Source: an uncultured Acetatifactor sp.
GTDB taxonomy: Bacteria; Bacillota; Clostridia; Lachnospirales; Lachnospiraceae
Assembly (NCBI GenBank): GCA_910583845.1
Contig: CAJUAB010000013.1
Location: forward strand, 70,740-134,739
DNA: 64,000 nt
Reading direction: 5' to 3'
Shown here piece after piece: positions 32,852 through 42,350 of this stretch. The notes below the pieces were generated by a model. The model did no database searches and had not been told where the DNA came from. It worked only from the letters and a program-made list of their open reading frames with translations. The stretch's first letter is position 1, and each line of letters starts with the position of its first letter. A program made the position numbers and the translations under genes.

Positions 32852-33730
32852 ATGGAGGAGTTATTAAAAGAAAGCGAAGTGGCAAAGTTGTGGCAATCCA
32901 TTGCGCGGACAGGGGATTACCATAAGAAGATGGAGGAGGTATCGCCCCGGGAGATGGAGATCCAGGCGGTGGTCGGCGCCAGCGGGGTTTCGGCAGGCAG
33001 AGGGGGAAAGGAGGCGCTCTGGCGGGCATCCGCCGAACTGACAGCCTGGAAAGAAGCCGGCGGTGAGATTCATCGGGAAAACAGTTCGCTTTCCGCGCTG
33101 GCGGACGATCGGCTGTTGCAGCATCTGCATGACACCGTAAAATGTGACTCCCTGATCCGGTGCCGTGTCCGTCCCTCAAAAGACGGGAGATATCTGTTTA
33201 TGACAGGTCCTGCTCAGGAGGGAGATGACCCGGAGCTGAAAATGATTTTGGAAGAGCAGCTGCGGGATGTCGTTATGGAGGTGGAAGGGCTTGGCCGATT
33301 CGTGCTGGAACGCAGCGTGGAATGGTTTGAGACCAAGCTGGACTGGCTGGGAACCGAGATCAGGCTCACCTTTGATCAGGACGAAGAAGAAGAGATGGAA
33401 AGCGCCATAGAGACGGCCCGGATATTGATGGGAGACCAGCAGGGCTGGGACCGGCGGATTCGGGAATACGCGGCGGATCAGCTTCTGGATCTGGCCAATG
33501 AATGGGCGGAAAATGCGGCGGACGGGGAAGACGAGGCGCTTTCCGCGGATGGAGGGCAGCTGGTGAGCCGGGAACAGTTTATGGAGCGCATGGAGCTGGA
33601 GTCCGTTCAGGCCGGAGAGGACGGAGACTTCGAGTTCTGGTTTTATGACGGAGATATGTTTTACGGACATTCCATCCATGTGACCGGAAATGTGGAGGAC
33701 GGGCCGGACTGGGCGGGCATGGAGGGATAG
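32852..33730 (+). CDS. DUF2262 domain protein
   Basis: A 292-residue soluble, acidic protein. The C-terminal ~100 residues match DUF2262 as I know it (RIREYAADQLLDLANEWAE, SREQFMERMELESV, FEFWFYDGDMFYGHSIHVTG). The N-terminal half is not recognised. AAAGGAGGAATC precedes ATG 32852. It is alone between a terminator and the beta-glucuronidase gene, 57 bases upstream of the latter. The function is unknown; DUF2262 proteins are sometimes found near toxin or immunity genes, but nothing of that kind is adjacent. Confidence 0.7.
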   Translation: MEELLKESEVAKLWQSIARTGDYHKKMEEVSPREMEIQAVVGASGVSAGRGGKEALWRASAELTAWKEAGGEIHRENSSLSALADDRLLQHLHDTVKCDSLIRCRVRPSKDGRYLFMTGPAQEGDDPELKMILEEQLRDVVMEVEGLGRFVLERSVEWFETKLDWLGTEIRLTFDQDEEEEMESAIETARILMGDQQGWDRRIREYAADQLLDLANEWAENAADGEDEALSADGGQLVSREQFMERMELESVQAGEDGDFEFWFYDGDMFYGHSIHVTGNVEDGPDWAGMEG

Positions 33731-33787
33731 CGTACCAAAGGCAGGGGATGAAGTTGAACACGGGCGTGGACGCCGGGAGGACACACT

Positions 33788-35536
33788 ATGCTGCGGATTT
33801 TTGCGACACACAGAGTCAGATTACAGACGGAGCTCTCATCGTGTCTGTGGGATTTTACAACAATGCCGGAGGAGGGGGCAGAACCGGTCCGGATGAAAGT
33901 GACGGTGCCCAGCTGCTGGGAGAACTATCCCGGGACAAGGACTTACCGCGGAAGGGCCTGCTATGAGAGGAGCTTCCGGGCGTCGGGAAATATCCGGCTG
34001 GAGTTCAAGGGCGTCAGCCACACGGCGGAGGTCTTTGTGGACGGGGAGTCGGTGGGGACCCATTATAACGCGTATACGCCGTTTTCGTCCGTCATACGGA
34101 ATCTTGCGCCCGGCATTCACAGACTGAAAGTGTGCGTGGATAACTCCTTCAACAGCCGCTCCGCGCTCCATGTGGAGAATGACTATCAGACCTACGGGGG
34201 AATCACCAGAGCGGTGGCGCTGGAAGAGTTGGGGAACGTCTATGTGACAGGAGTTCACGTGACCCCTGAAAAAAGGGAAGGGCAATGGCGGGCCCGCGTG
34301 GAAGTGGGGGTGAGAAACCTGGAGACGCAGCCCTTTTGCGGCCAACTCAGACTGACGATTGCCAAGGCAGGCACGGAGGAGAGCGGCGGGGCTGCGTTGG
34401 CTGTGGAAGATGTTTCGCAGGTCGGCGCGGCCGGACGGTCAGTGGACGGCGGGGCGGCGGTCTGCCTTCTGGAACTGGCCGGGGACGGGGAGAAGACGCT
34501 GTGTGTGGACATCTGCTGCGGGGAAGTCGGGGAGTGGAATCCGGAGACGCCGGTTCTCTACGAGGTGAGTGCCGTGATTTGCGACGGACAGGGAAAAGCG
34601 GTGGATGACCTGGTGGACCGCTTTGGTTTCAGGGAGATTACGGTCCGGGGGAAAGACATCCTTATGAACGGGAGAAAACTTTGGATCAAGGGATTCTGCC
34701 GCCATGAGGATCATCCGCAGTTCGGATGCGCCCTGCCTCTCGCGGCCATGCAGCAGGATCTGCTGCTGATGCGGGATATGGGTGCCAATTCCGTGCGGAC
34801 CTCCCACTATCCCAACGATGAGATATTTCTGGACCTCTGTGACGAGACGGGCGTGCTGGTGTGGGAGGAAAACCATGCCAGAGGCCTTTCGGAGGAAGCC
34901 ATGCGAAACCCCAATTTTGAGAGGCAGTGTGAGGACTGCATCCGGGAGATGATAGGCGCCCACTATAATCATCCCAGCATTTACATCTGGGGGATACTGA
35001 ACGAGTGCGCCAGCCATACGGAGTATGGGAAGGGCTGTTATGAACGCCAGCTGTCCCTGATCCGCAGCCTGGACAGGAGCCGTCCGAGATCCTTTGCCAG
35101 CTGTCAGTTCAAGACGGATATCTGTTTTGGGCTGGCGGACGTGGTTTCCTACAATATTTATCCGCTGTGGTACCACGACACGCCGGTGGAGGAGTATCTG
35201 AGGGATCTCTACGATTGGGTGCAGCAGACGGAAGGGGCGGGAAAACCTTTTCTCATCACGGAGGTGGGAGCAGGGGCTGTCTATGGATACCGCACCCCGG
35301 AAAAGGTCAAATGGTCGGAGGAATATCAGGCGGACGCCCTGGAGAAGCAGCTTAAGGCAATTCTGGCGAAGGAGGGCGTCAGCGGTGTCTATGTATGGCA
35401 GTTCTGTGATTGCAGGGTGTGTGACAGCTGGTTCCATGTCCGTCCCCGCACGATGAACAACAAGGGAATTGTGGACGAGTACCGCCGTCCCAAGCTATCC
35501 TACGCGGCGGTGAGGGATATTTTTCGGGAATGCTGA
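33788..35536 (+). CDS. Beta-glucuronidase (GH2)
   Basis: A 582-residue GH2 enzyme with the usual sugar-binding, immunoglobulin-like and TIM-barrel domains. Motifs are SCWENYPGTRTYRGRACYER near the start, KGFCRHEDHPQFG and SVRTSHYPNDE in the barrel, acid/base Glu406 in ILNECASH and nucleophile Glu492 in ITEVGAGA. The N-x-K motif that grips the glucuronate carboxylate is present (N557-N558-K559 in MNNKG), which supports glucuronidase over galactosidase. There is no signal peptide, so it is cytosolic. It would release glucuronate from host or drug conjugates. No transporter is adjacent. GGGAGG precedes ATG 33788. Confidence 0.88.
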   Translation: MLRIFATHRVRLQTELSSCLWDFTTMPEEGAEPVRMKVTVPSCWENYPGTRTYRGRACYERSFRASGNIRLEFKGVSHTAEVFVDGESVGTHYNAYTPFSSVIRNLAPGIHRLKVCVDNSFNSRSALHVENDYQTYGGITRAVALEELGNVYVTGVHVTPEKREGQWRARVEVGVRNLETQPFCGQLRLTIAKAGTEESGGAALAVEDVSQVGAAGRSVDGGAAVCLLELAGDGEKTLCVDICCGEVGEWNPETPVLYEVSAVICDGQGKAVDDLVDRFGFREITVRGKDILMNGRKLWIKGFCRHEDHPQFGCALPLAAMQQDLLLMRDMGANSVRTSHYPNDEIFLDLCDETGVLVWEENHARGLSEEAMRNPNFERQCEDCIREMIGAHYNHPSIYIWGILNECASHTEYGKGCYERQLSLIRSLDRSRPRSFASCQFKTDICFGLADVVSYNIYPLWYHDTPVEEYLRDLYDWVQQTEGAGKPFLITEVGAGAVYGYRTPEKVKWSEEYQADALEKQLKAILAKEGVSGVYVWQFCDCRVCDSWFHVRPRTMNNKGIVDEYRRPKLSYAAVRDIFREC

Positions 35537-35677
35537 CGGAGGCCGCGTCCAGTTCTTTCGTTTGATACATTTTTTTCTCTTGAAAAGGATATACTACTCC
35601 GCAAAAGGAGTTCATGTCCGGGCGGGCTTCCGGAGAGTACCGCAGGAAATGAAGGAACTGTGCGGAAAGGGGAAATT

Positions 35678-36712
35678 ATGAGTCAAATGACGGGTAAATC
35701 CAGCATCAGGCTGGAAAAAAGAGTATATATTTTAAGCAGCGCCAGTATTGTGGGAAAAAAGGAAGGGGAGGGCCCGCTGGGGAATCTCTTTGATATGGTG
35801 GGGGAGGATGACCTCTTTGGGTGCGATACCTGGGAGGAGGCGGAGAGCAACCTGCAAAAGGACGCGGTCTATATGGCCCTGGGAAAAGCGGGCAAAATGA
35901 AGGAGGATATCCGTTATCTTTTTGCCGGAGATCTTCTGGGCCAGTCCATCGCCACTTCTTTTGGCATCGCGTCTTACCAGATTCCCCTGCTGGGGGTCTA
36001 TGGGGCCTGCTCTACCTGCGGGGAGTCCCTGACGCTGGGGGCCATGGCAGTGTCCGCAGGATATGCGGATTATGTGGCCTGTGTGACTTCCAGCCATTTT
36101 GCCAGCGCGGAGAAGGAGTTCCGCTTTCCGTTGGAGTACGGAAACCAGAGACCCCTGTCGGCCAGCTGGACGGTGACGGGGAGCGGGGCCTTTATTCTGG
36201 GCGGGCAGCAGGAGAAAGACCCTCAGGGACGGCCTCCCAGAGCGGTTATCACGGGCATGACTGTGGGCAGGATCGTGGACTTTGGACTGAAGGATTCCAT
36301 GAATATGGGGGCCTGCATGGCTCCTGCGGCGGCGGACACATTGACGCAGCATTTTCTGGATTTCAATGTGATGCCGGAGGAATACGACAGAATCATCACA
36401 GGGGATCTGGGCAGCGTCGGCCAAAGGGTGCTGTTGGAGCTTTTGCGGGACAAGGGCTATGATATCGCCAGGCAGCATATGGACTGCGGGATCGAAATTT
36501 TTGACGCCCAGTCTCAGGATACCCATGCCGGGGGCAGCGGCTGCGGCTGCAGCGCGGTGACGCTTTCCGCCTATATATTAAAGCAGCTGGAGGAGCATCA
36601 TTGGAAGAAAGTGCTGTTTATGCCCACGGGCGCTCTGCTCAGCAAGACCAGCTTCAACGAAGGGAAAAGCGTACCGGGAATTGCTCATGCGGTGGTGTTG
36701 GAGGCGCTGTAG
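35678..36712 (+). CDS. spoVAD: Stage V sporulation protein AD
   Basis: A 344-residue protein of thiolase-like fold. SpoVAD binds dipicolinic acid at the spore membrane (known). The opening SIRLEKRVYILSSASIVGKK, PLGNLFDMVGEDDLFGCDTWEEAE, YGACSTCGESL and VIAHAVV-type end (GIAHAVVLEAL) match the family. It is normally directly after spoVAC; here it is 21 kb downstream with its own 141-base upstream region, which has the A+T-rich stretch TTGAAAAGGATATACTA but no promoter I can assign with confidence. GGGGAAATT precedes ATG 35678. Confidence 0.93.
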   Translation: MSQMTGKSSIRLEKRVYILSSASIVGKKEGEGPLGNLFDMVGEDDLFGCDTWEEAESNLQKDAVYMALGKAGKMKEDIRYLFAGDLLGQSIATSFGIASYQIPLLGVYGACSTCGESLTLGAMAVSAGYADYVACVTSSHFASAEKEFRFPLEYGNQRPLSASWTVTGSGAFILGGQQEKDPQGRPPRAVITGMTVGRIVDFGLKDSMNMGACMAPAAADTLTQHFLDFNVMPEEYDRIITGDLGSVGQRVLLELLRDKGYDIARQHMDCGIEIFDAQSQDTHAGGSGCGCSAVTLSAYILKQLEEHHWKKVLFMPTGALLSKTSFNEGKSVPGIAHAVVLEAL

Positions 36713-36817
36713 CCGGTAGAAAATCACGAAAAATAAAAAATCATTAAGATTTTGAATATCTCTTGCATTGCTTCGTTTTTTCTAGTACAATTCATTCATG
36801 AGAAAGGCGGCAAAAGC

Positions 36818-37069
36818 ATGCGCAGGATGGAATTCAAGATGGAGAGGCAGGGGCTTTTGGAAGTGGGGCAGGATGTGACTGTCACAGAAGGGCTCCTGCC
36901 TAGTAATTATTATTACATTATTGATCCGGCTCTGGCTATGTCGGGAAACATTCCCTTCCGTTACAGATTAAAGTCCCGGACAGGCAGAGTTATCGATATT
37001 CAGGAGAATGCCCGGGGATTTTATGTGACGGCGGAATTTGACGAGCCGGATGTGGATATGCCCGGATAA
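36818..37069 (+). CDS. Small conserved-looking protein, 83 aa
   Basis: An 83-residue soluble protein between spoVAD and spoVAE. It reads MRRMEFKMERQGLLEVGQDV, then VTEGLLPSNYYYIIDPALAM and GFYVTAEFDEPD. GAAAGGCGG precedes ATG 36818; an in-frame extension to 36752 lacks a ribosome site. A beta-rich fold is likely and no membrane segment is seen. I do not recognise a function. Its place inside the detached spoVAD-spoVAE pair hints at sporulation, but it may simply be a passenger. Confidence 0.6.
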   Translation: MRRMEFKMERQGLLEVGQDVTVTEGLLPSNYYYIIDPALAMSGNIPFRYRLKSRTGRVIDIQENARGFYVTAEFDEPDVDMPG

Positions 37070-37230
37070 AATTATATCGGAAGTGAAATACACCATGCTT
37101 TTTGTCTGACATATTCCGGAGGGTACATAAGATGTCCGGCTATAGGTCGGAATAGTTTTACGGAATACCGCAGATACTACCTTCGAGGAAATCTGCCGAT
37201 TTTATGGCGGATTCAGAAGGAGTGAGGCGA

Positions 37231-37587
37231 ATGGATTATATCAATGCTTTTTGGGTCGGCGGACTGATCTGCGCCCTTGTACAGATTCTGATGGAAAAGA
37301 CCAAGATGATGCCCGGGCGTATTATGGTGCTGCTGGTGGTGCTGGGAGCCTGTATCAGCGTGTTTGGCTGGTATGAGCCCTTTCAGGAGTTTGCCGGTGC
37401 CGGGGCCAGTGTGCCCCTTCTGGGATTTGGCAATGTGCTGATGAAGGGCGTCAAGGAGGCTGTGGACGAACAGGGTTTGCTGGGCCTGTGGGCAGGCGGC
37501 TTCAAGGCGGGGGCAGTGGGTACCTGCGCGGCGCTGGTTTTCGGCTATCTGGCAAGTCTGGTCTTCAACCCGAAATCAAAGGACTGA
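37231..37587 (+). CDS. spoVAE: Stage V sporulation protein AE
   Basis: A 118-residue membrane protein with three to four segments (NAFWVGGLICALVQILM, RIMVLLVVLGACISVFG, the Gly-rich AGAGASVPLLGFGNVLMKGV and GTCAALVFGYLASLVF). This pattern is typical of SpoVAE of the SpoVA complex. AAGGAGTGAGG precedes ATG 37231. It follows spoVAD with an unrelated small gene between, so the D-E pair is kept although separated from spoVAA-AC. Confidence 0.88.
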   Translation: MDYINAFWVGGLICALVQILMEKTKMMPGRIMVLLVVLGACISVFGWYEPFQEFAGAGASVPLLGFGNVLMKGVKEAVDEQGLLGLWAGGFKAGAVGTCAALVFGYLASLVFNPKSKD

Positions 37588-37677
37588 AGATGGCATATCA
37601 CAAAAGAATTCGTGGTATGCGTGAAGAAATCACAGCATAGTATGCAAGTTAAAGGGACGAAGGATGAAGAAAATATT

Positions 37678-39900
37678 ATGTCAAGTTGGTTGATTTATAC
37701 AGGAATATTGATTTATATGGAGATTGTGTTCCACCTGGGCTGCTTTGGCCTGGTGGGTTTCAATCCTGTCTTTTCTTTGGGACTTATTTCTCTGATTGCC
37801 GCCATCCAGGCGCTGATCAGCGGCAGCTTTTCCCGTAGGAACAGGCACAGGGCATTCTGGATTATGGTCACATTGGAGTATGTGATCTTCTTTGTGCAGA
37901 CCGTGTATTACAGGATTTTCCAGCAGCCATTGCAGATCAAGGCCATGCTGCTGGGAGGGAAGGACGCGCTGACCAATTACTGGCGGGAGGCGCTGACGGG
38001 CCTGCTTCACGCGGCTCCCCTGCTGCTTCTGATAGCATTGCCGATGCTGGGCGTGGGGATCTGGAGACATCTGACCACCTGGGAGCTGACGTATCTGACA
38101 CCTATCAAAAAACTGCGGATGGGATTGATAGCGGGTGTTTCCCTGATTTACTGTGTCAGCGTCATGGAGATCGGGAACGTGCTGGACACAATGTACGCGG
38201 AAGAATACAGGGAATTTTATGATCCCATGTCAGTGATGCAGGACATGGGGGTCATGACCATGGTACAGAGGGACAGCGCTTATGAAATGGGGGAGATGAT
38301 GGAGTCTCTCTGGGACAGGGTATCGGATTCCAGGCCGCGGGAGGAGGAGCCTGACAGGCAGCTGGCCCAGGGGACAGCAGGCGAGTCTCCCGACACTTTA
38401 AAAGGCACCGCGCCGGAGCGGGAGCAGGGGACGGAACCGGGGAGCGGAAACCTGGAACCGGAGGCAACGCCGGAGCCGGTTCTGGACACTTCTCCCAACG
38501 TGTGGAATCTGGATATGGAAAAGCTGACGCAGCTTTCCCAGGGCAACAAGGAGACGGAGTGGCTCGCGGAGTACCTGGGGAGAGTGGCGCCCACCAACCG
38601 CAATGAGTATACAGGAATGTTTGAGGGATACAATCTGATCTTTCTGACGGCGGAGGGATTTTCCACCTATGCCATCAGGGAGGATCTCACGCCCACTCTG
38701 TATAAAATGGTAAATTCCGGTTTTGTGTTCACCAACTATTATGTGCCTCTCTGGCAGACCAGTACCAGCGACGGAGAATATGTCAACACCACGGGGCTGA
38801 TTCCTGACGGGCAGCACAGCATGCGCAAGACTGCGGATACAGGGATGGACATGGCCTTTTCACTGCCTCGCTTTTTTGCCAAAGAAGGGGTCTATAACTG
38901 GGCCTATCACAACAACACTCTTTCCTACTATGACCGCTATCGGACTCATCCCAACCTGGGGTATGATTTCAAGGCGTCCAAACTCGGGGATTTGTCCGAG
39001 GAGGAATACGGGGATAAGATTTTTTACATGGAGCATGCGAACGCATGGCCTGCCTCCGACTATGAGATGATGCTGGGGACCGTGCCGGAATATGTGAACC
39101 TGGACCGCTTTGACGTGTACTATATGACGGTCTCTGGACATATGTATTACAGCTTTTCGGGCAACAGGATGTCCAGCTGGCACAAGGAGGAAGTGCAGGG
39201 GCTGGATATGTCGGAAAATGCCCAGGCCTATATCGCCTGCCATATGGAGCTGGATAAGGCCATGGCCAATCTGCTGGAGCAGCTGGAGGCGGCCGGACAG
39301 CTTGACAGGACGCTGATCTGCCTCAGCGCGGATCATTATCCTTACTCCATGACCCAGGAGGAGTATGAAGAGCTGGCGGGCCGGGATCTGTCCCAGGATA
39401 TGGATACTTTCCGGAACAGCCTGATCCTGTGGAACGCGGCTATGGAGGAGCCGGTGGTGGTGGATAAGGTGTGCGGGGCTATGGACCTGATTCCCACGCT
39501 GCTGAATCTGTTCGGGTTTGATTACGATTCCAGGATGTATGCCGGGCGGGATATTTTCTCGGACCAGGAGGGAATGGTGATCTTCAATGACCGGAGCTTT
39601 GTGACGGATATTGTGGCCTACAGCCGCAAGGCCAAGACTACGACATGGAAGGTGGATATAACGGAGGAAGAGCAGGAAGCCTATATGGACCTGGCGAGGA
39701 AGGATGTGAAGGAGCGGTACAATTTCAGCGCCTATATTCTGCGCAATGATTACTACAGGCTGATCCGGCAGTGTCTTGACGAGGAAAAGACTGCGGAGAA
39801 TCCCGAGAGACCGGCGGAGGCTGTTTTGCCCTGGCCTACCCCGGAGCCTGCGCCGACAACGGAACCGACAGCGGGTATGGGGGGATCTCCGGCGCAATGA
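37678..39900 (+). CDS. LTA synthase family membrane sulfatase-like protein
   Basis: A 740-residue protein. Four to five N-terminal membrane helices (residues ~1-170) are followed by a Glu/Pro-rich spacer and an extracellular alkaline-phosphatase-fold domain. Motifs are FLTAEGFSTYAI (metal Glu), SGFVFTNYYVPLWQTSTSDG with Thr363 in the position of the LtaS catalytic Thr, YDFKASKLGDLSEEEYGDK and LSADHYPY (metal Asp-His). These enzymes move glycerol-phosphate or phosphoethanolamine units onto cell-surface polymers. The C-terminus has a Pro/Thr-rich tail (WPTPEPAPTTEPT). The start is ATG 37678 with a distant AAGGA; ATG 37642 is possible. Confidence 0.85.
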   Translation: MSSWLIYTGILIYMEIVFHLGCFGLVGFNPVFSLGLISLIAAIQALISGSFSRRNRHRAFWIMVTLEYVIFFVQTVYYRIFQQPLQIKAMLLGGKDALTNYWREALTGLLHAAPLLLLIALPMLGVGIWRHLTTWELTYLTPIKKLRMGLIAGVSLIYCVSVMEIGNVLDTMYAEEYREFYDPMSVMQDMGVMTMVQRDSAYEMGEMMESLWDRVSDSRPREEEPDRQLAQGTAGESPDTLKGTAPEREQGTEPGSGNLEPEATPEPVLDTSPNVWNLDMEKLTQLSQGNKETEWLAEYLGRVAPTNRNEYTGMFEGYNLIFLTAEGFSTYAIREDLTPTLYKMVNSGFVFTNYYVPLWQTSTSDGEYVNTTGLIPDGQHSMRKTADTGMDMAFSLPRFFAKEGVYNWAYHNNTLSYYDRYRTHPNLGYDFKASKLGDLSEEEYGDKIFYMEHANAWPASDYEMMLGTVPEYVNLDRFDVYYMTVSGHMYYSFSGNRMSSWHKEEVQGLDMSENAQAYIACHMELDKAMANLLEQLEAAGQLDRTLICLSADHYPYSMTQEEYEELAGRDLSQDMDTFRNSLILWNAAMEEPVVVDKVCGAMDLIPTLLNLFGFDYDSRMYAGRDIFSDQEGMVIFNDRSFVTDIVAYSRKAKTTTWKVDITEEEQEAYMDLARKDVKERYNFSAYILRNDYYRLIRQCLDEEKTAENPERPAEAVLPWPTPEPAPTTEPTAGMGGSPAQ

Positions 39901-40008
39901 GACAGGTTTTCAGAATCCCGGCAGAGCTGCCGCAGGCGGAAAGGGTGTTTCGGCTGAATAGAAAAGCAGGATGGTGTGAGGGAACTCCGTGGTGACGGAC
40001 AGGCAATG

Positions 40009-40512
40009 TCATAAGATTTCGTATAGGATATTTTTGCCGGACAGAAACGCAGTCAGAGCTTTATCCCATATTGCGTCGGGTTCTTTGCTCATCACAAAGG
40101 TGTGGTAGGATGTGCCTGTGGTCAGCACGGCGTGGGAACCGTCATATTTGATGGTCAGTACAAGGGCTTTTACCTGTTCCGGGGGAATGCCGCATCCGCC
40201 TCCTGCCAGAACCCTGCTTATCTTCTCCGGTTTGAGATGCAATACGAACTTGAAATACAGCGGGGTGCGCCTTCCCTTAATCAGCTGAAACAGCAATCCC
40301 TTTATCTCCTGCCAGGGAGCGAAATCATAGGGGCAGATTTCAGGATTATCCCTCTCTTCGGAGGTGAAGAAGTCCTTGTTGATATGCCCGTCGATCGTGT
40401 AGGTGTGGGCGGTGGACACAGTGGCCTCCGCCAGCAGAAAGGGGTCAAAACAATCCCCGGTCAACAGCTGTGCCATGAAGTTTTTCGTGTTAGTGATCTG
40501 TAATGCCAGCAT
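40009..40512 (-). CDS. DUF5721 family protein
   Basis: A 167-residue soluble protein that begins MLALQITNTKNFMAQLLTGD and has the CPYDFAPWQEIKGLLFQLIK and VLHLKPEKISRVL stretches I associate with DUF5721, a family seen in Lachnospiraceae without known role. AGGAGAAGAT precedes the ATG. About 30 bases upstream of the start is AGTTTCGCAAT, also found in the same place before argG. The gene is convergent with the LTA-synthase-like gene. Confidence 0.7.
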   Translation of the reverse strand: MLALQITNTKNFMAQLLTGDCFDPFLLAEATVSTAHTYTIDGHINKDFFTSEERDNPEICPYDFAPWQEIKGLLFQLIKGRRTPLYFKFVLHLKPEKISRVLAGGGCGIPPEQVKALVLTIKYDGSHAVLTTGTSYHTFVMSKEPDAIWDKALTAFLSGKNILYEIL

Positions 40513-40540
40513 ATCTTCTCCTTTTCCCTCGTATTGCCTG

Positions 40541-40567
40541 GGCCATTGCGAAACTTTTGCAATGGCC
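40541..40567 (-). repeat. Hairpin in the DUF5721 leader
   Basis: GGCCATTGC (40541-40549) pairs exactly with GCAATGGCC (40559-40567) around a nine-base loop. It lies between DUF1294 and DUF5721, both on the minus strand. Confidence 0.55.
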
Positions 40568-40644
40568 TGCCCTAAATGAATGCGATATCCTGTTTCGTGC
40601 AGATCGCACGGAACACAGTAATTTGTGATGCGGTTTTAATGCCA

Positions 40645-40920
40645 TCATACCACAAATTGAAGGATCAACGCAAGTTCAATAAAGAAAATGATGGGCATAC
40701 CCCAGACGAAGTACCAGTGCCTGGTTTTATGACGGAAAAGCTGCATCCCTGCAATGGAACCCATGCTGCCGCCCAGAAGCGCGATCAGGAAGAGTGTAGC
40801 CTCGGGGATGCGCCACTCATGACGGATCGCCCTTCTTTTATCGATTCCCATGCTGGCCAGTCCTGCAAGATTGATACAGACCAGGTATCCTGTTACAAAA
40901 TATGCCATATTGCTCACCAT
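40645..40920 (-). CDS. DUF1294 family small membrane protein
   Basis: A 91-residue protein with the DUF1294 pattern: a first membrane helix (YFVTGYLVCINLAGLASMG), the conserved MGIDKRRAIRHEWRIPEATL, a second helix with LLGGSMGS and RHKTRHWYFVWGMPI before the last helix. The family has no proven function. ATG 40920 has a weak site; an internal ATG (MAYFV) 12 bases later is possible. It is upstream of DUF5721 on the same strand with a 132-base gap. Confidence 0.8.
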   Translation of the reverse strand: MVSNMAYFVTGYLVCINLAGLASMGIDKRRAIRHEWRIPEATLFLIALLGGSMGSIAGMQLFRHKTRHWYFVWGMPIIFFIELALILQFVV

Positions 40921-41078
40921 GTCTTTCTGTATATCATTCCCTTATCACTGTCATTCCCGAGGTATACCTGTGGCGCGATGAAGCCTGCCTGGAGCAGGTG
41001 AAGGCCGGATGACCCTACATACCATGTGCGCGATCCGCAGATCTCCACATGGTATTTTGATAACCGGCGTACACGGAA

Positions 41079-41116
41079 AGAGGAGCCGTGAAAGCATGGC
41101 GGCTTTCGGCTCCTCT
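41079..41116 (-). terminator. Terminator after argG
   Basis: On the minus strand AGAGGAGCCG (from 41116) pairs exactly with CGGCTCCTCT (41088-41079), with further GAAAGC/GCTTTC pairing inside. Only a short pyrimidine run follows. It lies 17 bases past the argG stop. Confidence 0.65.
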
Positions 41117-41132
41117 GAGTCTCAAAGTGGCA

Positions 41133-42350
41133 TTACTGCTTGTCCGTTTCCTGCATTTTCATGGCGCGGACTTTGAGCGACAGACCAAACAGATTAATGA
41201 AGCCTTCGGCATCATGATGGTCATACAGGTCGCCGGTGGTAAAGGAGGCGATACTCTCATTGTACAGGGAGTAGGGGGAAGTGGTCCCGGCCTTGATGAT
41301 ATTCCCCTTGTACAGCTGGAATTTTACTTCGCCGGTCACATACTCCTGGGTTTTCTCTATGAAAGCCTGTTCCGCTTCCCGCAGGGGGGTAAACCACTTG
41401 CCTTCATATACCAGGCTGGCAAACCGGCTGCCCATCTCTTTTTTCATGGCATAGGTGTCACGGTCCAGAATCAGTTCCTCCAGCTGCTGATGCGCCTCCA
41501 TTAAAATGGTGCCGCCGGGAGTTTCGTATACGCCGCGGGATTTCATGCCTACCACGCGGTTTTCCACAATGTCTATGATACCGATGCCGTGCCTGCCGCC
41601 CAGTTCGTTCAGCTTGCGTATAATGTCGGACACTTTCATTTTTTCACCGTTTACGGAGGTGGGTATTCCCTTTTCAAAAGTCAGAGTCACATACTCACCC
41701 TGGTCAGGAGCTTTCTGAGGGGTGGTGCCAAGCACCAGCAAATGCTCGTAATCAGGCTCATTGGCAGGGTCCTCCAGCTCCAGTCCCTCATGGCTGATGT
41801 GCCAGAGATTGCGGTCGCGGCTGTAGGAGGAATCCGCGGAGAAAGGCAGGTTGATGCCGTGGGCCTTGCAGTACTCAATCTCGGATTCACGGGAATCCAT
41901 AGTCCATTTATCGCTCCTCCAGGCGGCAATAATCCGGATATCCGGGGCCAGGGCCTTTATGCCCAGCTCAAAGCGGATCTGGTCATTGCCCTTGCCGGTA
42001 GCGCCGTGGCAGATAGCTACAGCACCTTCCTTGCGCGCGATCTCTACCAGTTTCTTGGCGATCAGGGGTCTTGCCATAGAGGTTCCCAGCAAATATTTGT
42101 TTTCATAAACGGCGTTTGCCTGTACGCAGGGCATGATGTATTCGTCACAGAACTCGTCGGTTACATCCAGAATGTACAGCTTTTCCGCGCCGCAGAACCG
42201 GGCTCTCTCCTCCAGGCCGTCCAGCTCCTCGGCCTGTCCGCAGTCAATACATACGCAGATTACCTCATAGTCGTAATTTTCTTTCAACCAGGGGATAATG
42301 GCGGTGGTGTCCAGACCGCCTGAATACGCCAGAATAACTTTCTCTTTCAT
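41133..42350 (-). CDS. argG: Argininosuccinate synthase
   Basis: A 405-residue enzyme that joins citrulline and aspartate using ATP, the seventh step of arginine synthesis. The ATP-binding P-loop AYSGGLDTTAI is at residues ~8-18, followed by ATGKGNDQIRFE, AAWRSDKWTMDSREEE-like sequence and the citrulline/aspartate motifs. ATG 42350 follows GGAGAAGAC; a start 15 bases earlier is unlikely. It is transcribed away from the rest of the arg genes, with a promoter at 42637-42609 and a 250-base leader. No argH is in the window. Confidence 0.96.
   Translation of the reverse strand: MKEKVILAYSGGLDTTAIIPWLKENYDYEVICVCIDCGQAEELDGLEERARFCGAEKLYILDVTDEFCDEYIMPCVQANAVYENKYLLGTSMARPLIAKKLVEIARKEGAVAICHGATGKGNDQIRFELGIKALAPDIRIIAAWRSDKWTMDSRESEIEYCKAHGINLPFSADSSYSRDRNLWHISHEGLELEDPANEPDYEHLLVLGTTPQKAPDQGEYVTLTFEKGIPTSVNGEKMKVSDIIRKLNELGGRHGIGIIDIVENRVVGMKSRGVYETPGGTILMEAHQQLEELILDRDTYAMKKEMGSRFASLVYEGKWFTPLREAEQAFIEKTQEYVTGEVKFQLYKGNIIKAGTTSPYSLYNESIASFTTGDLYDHHDAEGFINLFGLSLKVRAMKMQETDKQ

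Noticed and set aside
35537..35677. Possible sigma-G promoter before spoVAD.
   Set aside because: TATACTA resembles a -10 but the upstream TGATAC-like box has a spacing of about 21 bases, too long to claim.
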